Shown here in pieces: positions 5,947 through 10,707 of a stretch of 10,707 nt of DNA. This stretch comes from Gammaproteobacteria bacterium (lineage in GTDB: Bacteria > Gemmatimonadota > Gemmatimonadetes > Longimicrobiales > Gaopeijiaceae): assembly GCA_009843625.1 (NCBI GenBank), contig VYDD01000442.1:1-10707 (forward strand), given 5' to 3'. A model generated the notes under the pieces. It saw only the letters and a program-made list of their open reading frames with translations, had not been told where the DNA came from and searched no databases. The stretch's first letter is position 1. Each line of letters opens with the position of its first letter. The translations under genes were made by a program, and so were the position numbers.

Positions 5947-7992
5947 CTACCCGTCCTGCGTCACCGGCGTCTTGTGCGTCCCCCATTTCTCGAACCACTT
6001 GCGCAGGTATAGCTGCGTGCGCAGGAAGTTGGAGGGCCGCGAGCTTGTGCCGTGCCACTCCTCCTGGAAGCGGATCATCACCGTGGGCACGCCCACGTAC
6101 TGCAGCGCCTGGTAGAACTCCTCGGTCTGCCCCATGGGGGTGCGCAGGTCCATCTCGCCGGTCAGGAGCATGGTCGGCGTGGTCACGTTGCCGACGTAGA
6201 AGATGGATGAGCGGTCGATCCACTCCGCCGGATCCTCCCAGAAGGGCTTCTCGAATGTGCGCGTGTAGCTGATGGCGTCCGAGGTGCCCATCGCCGACAT
6301 CCAGTTGACGATGGGGCAGTTGGCGGATGCAGCGGTGAAGCGGTCGGTGTTGCCCACGATGTAGCTGGTGAGGATGCCGCCGCCCGAGCAGCCGTAGACG
6401 AAGAGGTTGTCCTCGTCCACGTAGCCGCGCCCGAGCATCTCGTCGACGCCGGCCATCAGGTCCGGGAAGTCGGCCCCGGGATAGTCGTGGTTGATGGCGT
6501 TGGCGAACTCGGTGCCGTAGCCGGTGCTGCCGCGCGGGTTGGTGTAGAGCACCACGTAGTCGTTGGCGGCATGTTCCTGGAAGGCGAAGTTGAAGCCGCC
6601 GTTGTACATGCTGTGCGGGCCGCCGTGGATGACGAGCATCATGGGATAGATGCGGGACGGGTCGAAGTCGGGGGGCTTCACGATCCATCCCTGAACGCGG
6701 AAGTCGTCCTCCGAGTCGTACCAGATCTCCTCGACTTCACCCAGCTCGACGTACGCCAGCACGTCGGCGTTCACGTCGGTGAGGCGCCGGGTTTCGTCCG
6801 GGCTGTCGAGGCCGAAGCGGAAGACATCCCCCGGCTCGTGCGCGCTGGAAATTACCCCCACGCCGACGCCGTCATCCGAGAACGACGACAGGCCGAAGAG
6901 GTGCTCGCCGGAGGTGAGCTGCGTCACCCCGCCGTCGACCGACACGAAGTGAAGCTGCCCGTAGCCGTCCCTGCGCACGTTGAAGTAGAGACCGCTGCCG
7001 TCGGGCGCCCACATCATGCCTCCGACCTGCCGGTCGTAGTCCCCGGAGATCACGCGCGAGCCGGAGCCGTCACGGTTCATCAGGTGGATCCTCTGGTTGC
7101 GGTAGGTGTCGCGGTGGGCGTCGATGCCGGTGTAGGCGATGAGCGAGCCGTCGGGTGAAGGAACCGGACCCCCGTCGGGGCCACGCCTGTCGGTAAGCTG
7201 GCTGATGTCGCCACTCGCCACGGCAACCGCGTAGACCTCCGACTCCTGCCAGTGCTCCGGGCGGTCCCAGTCCTCTTCCCGGTATGACGTGAAGTAGATC
7301 TCGCTGCCGTCCGGGCTCCACTGGATGCCGGAATGGTTCCAGTCGCCGTCGGTGAGTTGGCGCGCGGTGCCGCCCTCGGCCGGGACCACGAAGACGTGGG
7401 TCCAGCCGGTGTCGACGTATCCCTGCCGGTCGCGCTTGTAGCCGGCCCGCTCCACCACCTTGGGCTCTCGCACCCACTGGGCGCCCTCCGGGCGGCGCGG
7501 AAGCTCCACACCGGCGAAGTCGGCCCGGGCGGCCACTCGGCTGGTGAAGGCGATCCACTCGCCGTCGGGGGACCACTGCGGCCCTGACGGCCCGTTCTCA
7601 AGGCGCGTGATCTGGCTGACCGCGCCCTCGTCGTCCATCCAGCGGACGAAGAGCTGGGAGCCGCTGGGCTCGCCGCGCGCGGTGAAGAGGATGCGCGTGC
7701 CGTCGGGCGACCAGCGGGCTCCGCCGCCTTCGAGGAGGTGCCGGGCGCGGGAGCCGTCGGCGTTCATGATCCACAGCGACGATTCCCGGCGGTCGGCCTG
7801 CTTGTCGACCCAGCCCCGCGTGTAGACGATGCGCTCTCCGTCGGGGGAGATGCGCGGATCGGACACGCTCTCCATGTCCAGGTAGTGCGTGAGCGAGAGC
7901 CGTTCCTGGGCTGCCGCGGGCGCGGTGGCGGACAGGACGGCGATAGCTGCCAGGGCGACTGCAATCCGGGTGATGGTGCGTGAACGTCTCAT
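5947..7992 (-). CDS. S9 family serine peptidase (dipeptidyl aminopeptidase/acylaminoacyl-peptidase type), exported
   Basis: This enzyme probably cleaves short peptides in the periplasm. The chosen ATG at 7992 gives 681 residues and has GGAGGAG six bases upstream; an in-frame GTG at 8022 would add ten residues but spoil the signal peptide. The signal peptide is MRRSRTITRIAVALAAIAVL with likely cleavage after Ala28 (AAA-Q). Residues about 40-400 form a beta-propeller with seven WSPDG-type blade motifs, such as ISPDGERIVYTRG and WSPDGSEIYFTS. The alpha/beta-hydrolase domain covers about 430-675, with HGGPH at 456-460 and NPRGSTGYG near the oxyanion site. The catalytic triad is Ser536 in GCSGGG, Asp615 in GEMDLRTP and His647 in EWHG. 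It lies downstream of the MscS-type gene on the same strand. Family assignment is firm; substrate preference cannot be read from sequence. Confidence 0.95.
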   Translation of the reverse strand: MRRSRTITRIAVALAAIAVLSATAPAAAQERLSLTHYLDMESVSDPRISPDGERIVYTRGWVDKQADRRESSLWIMNADGSRARHLLEGGGARWSPDGTRILFTARGEPSGSQLFVRWMDDEGAVSQITRLENGPSGPQWSPDGEWIAFTSRVAARADFAGVELPRRPEGAQWVREPKVVERAGYKRDRQGYVDTGWTHVFVVPAEGGTARQLTDGDWNHSGIQWSPDGSEIYFTSYREEDWDRPEHWQESEVYAVAVASGDISQLTDRRGPDGGPVPSPDGSLIAYTGIDAHRDTYRNQRIHLMNRDGSGSRVISGDYDRQVGGMMWAPDGSGLYFNVRRDGYGQLHFVSVDGGVTQLTSGEHLFGLSSFSDDGVGVGVISSAHEPGDVFRFGLDSPDETRRLTDVNADVLAYVELGEVEEIWYDSEDDFRVQGWIVKPPDFDPSRIYPMMLVIHGGPHSMYNGGFNFAFQEHAANDYVVLYTNPRGSTGYGTEFANAINHDYPGADFPDLMAGVDEMLGRGYVDEDNLFVYGCSGGGILTSYIVGNTDRFTAASANCPIVNWMSAMGTSDAISYTRTFEKPFWEDPAEWIDRSSIFYVGNVTTPTMLLTGEMDLRTPMGQTEEFYQALQYVGVPTVMIRFQEEWHGTSSRPSNFLRTQLYLRKWFEKWGTHKTPVTQDG

Positions 7993-8032
7993 CAGATGCT
8001 CCTCCACTTCCGTTTTACTCACTTCGTTGCAT

Positions 8033-8067
8033 CGGAATGCTCATCATGTTGACCGATTCGCATTCCG
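8033..8067. promoter_or_regulatory. Inverted repeat in the mscS-peptidase gap
   Basis: CGGAATGC (8033-8040) and GCATTCCG (8060-8067) are exact reverse complements separated by 19 bp, in the 111-bp gap between the channel gene and the S9 peptidase gene. No T-run follows on the minus strand. It may be an operator for the peptidase promoter or an RNA stem after the channel gene. The repeat is seen directly; the role is inference. Confidence 0.4.
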
Positions 8068-8103
8068 GGTAACTCATCTCGTGTTCTTACTCTGTTGGTT
8101 ACA

Positions 8104-9252
8104 TCACCCCGGTCGGGGCAGCCGCCGAGGTTTCTGCTCCGACTCCCCGTGGATGATCAGCTCCCGCTTCGGATACGGGATCTCCACCCCCGCGTCGGCA
8201 AAGGCGGCGACCGCCTTCCCGGTGATCTCGTCGGCGATGCGGCGGCGGTTGCGGGCCTCGAGGATCCACACGCGCAGCTGGATCTGGACGTCGGAGGGTC
8301 CAAAGCCGCGCACGATCACGATGGGCTCCGGCTCCAGCTTCACCCCCTGCACCTGCTTCGCGGTCGCGATCAGCAGGACCTTGGCGCGTTCGATGTCGGA
8401 CTCGTACGCCACGGAGAAGGGAATACGCAGACGAATATCTTCGCCCGACATGGTGTAGTTGATGATGTCGCGCACCATGATCAGGCTGTTGGGCACGATG
8501 ATCACCAGATTGTCCGGGTTGCGGATCTTGGTGGCGCGCAGGCCGATCTCGATCACGTCGCCCCAGGTGCCGGTCTCGTTGGGCGCGCTCCAGAGCTCTA
8601 TGCGGTCGCCCACCTTGAAGGGGCGGTCCATGATGAGCAACACGCCGGCGATCAGGTTCGACAGCGTGTCCTTGGCCGCGAGAGAGAGGGCCAGCCCCAT
8701 GACTCCGGCGCCGGCGAGCAGCGGGGCGATGTTCAGTCCCAGCAAATCCAGCGCCAGCACGACCCCGAGGGCCAGCACCAGGAACCGAACGGTGCGGTTG
8801 ATGAGGGGAAACGCCGTTTCGTCGAGCGTCGTCTCTCCGGTTGCCAGCACCCGGCCCTCTACCAGGTCGAGCACATCGCCGATGAAGCGGCTGAGCGGAA
8901 GAAAGAGGAGCCCGACCCAGATGGCCAGAACCCAGTTGGCGACCAGCGGCGGCGTCCCGGCCTGATTCGGAATCGACCAGATGATGACAAGTCGCCACAC
9001 GGCCCAGGCGACGATCGAGAACAGTCCGGCGCGGAGCAGGAACTCCACCAGGTAGTCGTCGAGCCGGGTGTCGGTGCGCGTCACCCAGCGCTTCTTGGCG
9101 CGGCCCAGTATCCCCCGTACCACGAAATAGCCCACGGTTGCGAGTACGACCGCGAGCCCGCTGGGCGTCCAGCGCGGAGCCGCGTATTCGAGGGCCGTAC
9201 TCCACAGTTCGCCGATTTGGGTGAACTCGATATTGAAACCCAGGAATTCCAA
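8104..9252 (-). CDS. MscS family mechanosensitive ion channel
   Basis: This 382-residue inner-membrane protein probably opens under membrane tension and releases solutes during osmotic downshift. It is about 100 residues longer than the minimal E. coli MscS, with extra N-terminal membrane segments. Hydrophobic segments lie near 31-50, 75-105, 110-132 and 150-172. They are followed by the family signature APLLAGAGVMGLALSLAAKD (Lys194 near its end), TLSNLIAGVLLIMDRPFKVG and the soluble beta domain with GDRIELWSAPNETGTWGDVI. The mixed alpha/beta C-terminal domain runs to about 375. The start is a TTG at 9252 with GAGG five bases upstream; no ATG or GTG is available in frame before the upstream stop near 9301. 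It is divergent from the amidohydrolase gene and may be co-transcribed with the peptidase downstream. The family is clear; the gating ion or stimulus is not shown. Confidence 0.92.
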   Translation of the reverse strand: MEFLGFNIEFTQIGELWSTALEYAAPRWTPSGLAVVLATVGYFVVRGILGRAKKRWVTRTDTRLDDYLVEFLLRAGLFSIVAWAVWRLVIIWSIPNQAGTPPLVANWVLAIWVGLLFLPLSRFIGDVLDLVEGRVLATGETTLDETAFPLINRTVRFLVLALGVVLALDLLGLNIAPLLAGAGVMGLALSLAAKDTLSNLIAGVLLIMDRPFKVGDRIELWSAPNETGTWGDVIEIGLRATKIRNPDNLVIIVPNSLIMVRDIINYTMSGEDIRLRIPFSVAYESDIERAKVLLIATAKQVQGVKLEPEPIVIVRGFGPSDVQIQLRVWILEARNRRRIADEITGKAVAAFADAGVEIPYPKRELIIHGESEQKPRRLPRPG

Positions 9253-9453
9253 GCCCGCCTCGCTGAGTGGGTTGCACAGGATGATCAGACGCCGGAAGGC
9301 CTAGCCTAATCGTTTGGTCGCTCGTATATCAACCGAATCGACGGATCGCGTCCCGGTCGTCCGCTCCGCTCGTAGCTCGAATTCGCGGAACATAACCGGC
9401 AACCCCGGGCGGGACACCGCCGTCATGGGACTCCTCCTCCGGAGAACTCGCCG
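9253..9453. other. Divergent intergenic region
   Basis: These 201 bp separate the divergent channel and amidohydrolase genes and should hold both promoters. I see no convincing -35/-10 pair. The visible items are an 8-bp palindrome CGAATTCG (9378-9385), the TTG-start ribosome-binding site of the channel gene, GGAG (9441-9444) nine bases before the amidohydrolase ATG, and a possible 10-codon leader at 9425-9457. Confidence 0.4.
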
Positions 9454-9457
9454 ATGA
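9425..9457 (+). CDS. Possible 10-codon leader peptide overlapping the next start
   Basis: ATG at 9425 opens a frame reading MGLLLRRTRR and stops at TGA 9455-9457. That stop overlaps the amidohydrolase start as ATGA (9454-9457), the classic arrangement for translational coupling. The amidohydrolase ribosome-binding GGAG lies inside the leader. There is no strong ribosome-binding site before the leader itself, so it may be chance. Confidence 0.2.
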   Translation: MGLLLRRTRR

Positions 9458-10707
9458 AGGTGCACGCTGTCGGGTCCGGGCCTTCGGTCCACGGCATCCG
9501 GTCCGTTCCGTGGATCCGGGCGCTCCGGTTCGTACCTCTCATGGCCCTCCTGCCTGCGGCCTGCACGGCGGGCGGGGGGCCGGCCGACCTCCTCATCCTC
9601 GGGGGCTCGGTGCTGGACGGTTCGGGGAGCGACGCAACGGCGGCCGACGTGGCTGTGGACGGTGACCGGATCCGGTTCGTGGGGGATGCCGCGAGCGCGG
9701 GGATCACGGCGCTGGACACGGTCGACGCGCGCGGACTGGTGGTCGCGCCCGGATTCATCGACATGCATTCGCACGCCGAGCTCGACGCCGATCACGGGCG
9801 GGACGCGCGCGCCTTCCTCTTCCAGGGCATCACGACGGTCGCGCTCGGGCTGGACGGGGGCGGCTCGGCGCACGTGGCGGACCGGCTGGCCCGGTGGACC
9901 GAGGACGGAATCGGGGTGAACGCCTTCCTCTCCGTGGGCCACAACTGGGTGCGGCGGCAGGTGCTGGGGATGGCGGACCGCGCGCCCACCGAGGCCGAGC
10001 TGGACGAGATGCGCGCCCTGGTGCGCAAGGGCATGGAGGAAGGCGCATATGGCCTTTCCTCCGGGCTCTTCTACCTGCCCGGCAACTATGCGGAGACCGA
10101 GGAGGTAATCGCGCTGAACCGGATCGCCGCCGAGTACCCGGGGGCGATCTACGACACCCACGACCGCGATCTCGGCGCCGCCTATCCGTCCTTCGGATAC
10201 CTGAAGTCGATCGAAGAAGGCATCCGCATCGGCGAAGAGGCGGGCACCAAGGTCATTTTCAGCCATTTCAACGCCCAGGGGGCGCACAACTACGGCCGGG
10301 CGCCGGAGGGAGCGGCGCTGATCGAGGCTGCGCGGGCGCGCGGGGTCCACGTGGCCGGAGCGCATCACTCCTACACCGCGACCCAGTCCAACCTGCGCTC
10401 GTACACGATCCCGAGCTGGTTCGTGGCGGGGGGCGACACGGCGATGCTGCGGCGCTTCGACGACCCGGACACGGTCCAGGTGATCGACCGCCAGACGCTC
10501 GAGATGCTCACCATCCGGGGCGGGGCCGATCGCCTTCTGTTCGCCGACCGGCGGCCGGAACTGAACGGCAGGACGCTCCAGGCGGTGGCCGACGAACTGA
10601 GCATGCAGCCTTCGGCCGCGGCCCGCCACATCCTCCGCGACGGGAACGCCGCGGTGATGAACCTCGGCCTCTACGACATCGAGAACGTGCGCTACCTGGC
10701 GCAGCTC
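9454..10707 (+). CDS. Exported amidohydrolase, N-acyl-D-amino-acid deacylase family (3' end cut by window)
   Basis: The gene starts at ATG 9454 with GGAG nine bases upstream and stays open for 418 codons to the last base of the window. A hydrophobic N-terminal segment ends at LPAAC (Cys37), suggesting a lipoprotein with an imperfect lipobox. Next comes the short beta-strand domain typical of this superfamily (ADLLILGGSVLDGSG). The metal-binding HxH is His105-x-His107 in GFIDMHSHAE, and further likely ligands are His236 in YDTHDRD and His271 in FSHFNAQG. In D-aminoacylase the next ligand is a Cys 27 residues after the HxH; here that position is Asp134 in GLDGGG. Asn273 stands where a Lys is usual. 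The family hydrolyses N-acyl or peptide-like amide bonds of D-amino acids, but the substitutions make the substrate uncertain. The usual length is about 480-560 residues, so the catalytic SDG-type aspartate probably lies beyond the window. Confidence 0.9.
   Translation, partial: MKVHAVGSGPSVHGIRSVPWIRALRFVPLMALLPAACTAGGGPADLLILGGSVLDGSGSDATAADVAVDGDRIRFVGDAASAGITALDTVDARGLVVAPGFIDMHSHAELDADHGRDARAFLFQGITTVALGLDGGGSAHVADRLARWTEDGIGVNAFLSVGHNWVRRQVLGMADRAPTEAELDEMRALVRKGMEEGAYGLSSGLFYLPGNYAETEEVIALNRIAAEYPGAIYDTHDRDLGAAYPSFGYLKSIEEGIRIGEEAGTKVIFSHFNAQGAHNYGRAPEGAALIEAARARGVHVAGAHHSYTATQSNLRSYTIPSWFVAGGDTAMLRRFDDPDTVQVIDRQTLEMLTIRGGADRLLFADRRPELNGRTLQAVADELSMQPSAAARHILRDGNAAVMNLGLYDIENVRYLAQL

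Noticed and set aside
8099..9277. 392-residue alternative minus-strand frame over the channel gene.
   Set aside because: It is Arg/Gly-rich with no membrane segments, whereas the other frame carries the MscS signature and a ribosome-binding site.
9301..10629. 442-residue minus-strand frame across the amidohydrolase gene.
   Set aside because: The plus strand encodes a clear amidohydrolase with HxH and later His ligands; the minus-strand translation is Arg/Pro/His-rich with no recognisable domain.

Overview
The window is high-GC bacterial DNA carrying five real protein genes. Four are on the minus strand and one, on the plus strand, runs off the right end. The gene mix suggests a Gram-negative environmental bacterium of the Gemmatimonadota type. 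It has a CGDGATGPPP-type lipoprotein start followed by Big2 repeats, LxGxIPxELGxL leucine-rich repeats, an exported S9 peptidase and an exported D-aminoacylase-like amidohydrolase. That placement is inference from style of genes; no rRNA, tRNA or marker gene is present to confirm it.

Layout, left to right. Positions 1-229 hold two strong inverted repeats and a short plus-strand open stretch with very high GC at third codon positions, probably a gene remnant. Positions 230-4285 (minus) encode a 1351-residue secreted lipoprotein: four Big2-like domains, sixteen leucine-rich repeats, a metzincin-type zinc protease domain (HELGHNMGLFH plus a Met-turn) and a C-terminal beta-rich region. Positions 4286-4588 show no convincing gene. 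Positions 4589-5749 (minus) encode a full-length P4-type tyrosine recombinase with all catalytic residues. The 197 bp in front of it hold iterated TCACCCT motifs, a perfect 8-bp-arm inverted repeat and a candidate promoter in an AT-rich patch; this is the best candidate for a mobile-element boundary or integrase control region.

Positions 5947-7992 (minus) encode a periplasmic S9 family peptidase. Upstream of it, 8104-9252 (minus) encodes an MscS-type mechanosensitive channel starting with TTG; the two could be co-transcribed across a 111 bp gap that contains an 8-bp-arm inverted repeat. Diverging from the channel gene, position 9454 onward (plus) encodes an exported amidohydrolase of the N-acyl-D-amino-acid deacylase family, cut off by the window end after 418 residues. 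Its usual metal-ligand cysteine position appears to be an aspartate.

The right half (peptidase, channel, amidohydrolase) reads as chromosomal background concerned with extracytoplasmic peptide or amide breakdown and osmotic protection. The left half (integrase, giant repeat-rich protease, remnant) reads as an accessory region. I found no CRISPR array, insertion sequence, tRNA or rRNA, and no clear new defence system; the most unusual item is the Big2-LRR-metzincin lipoprotein.
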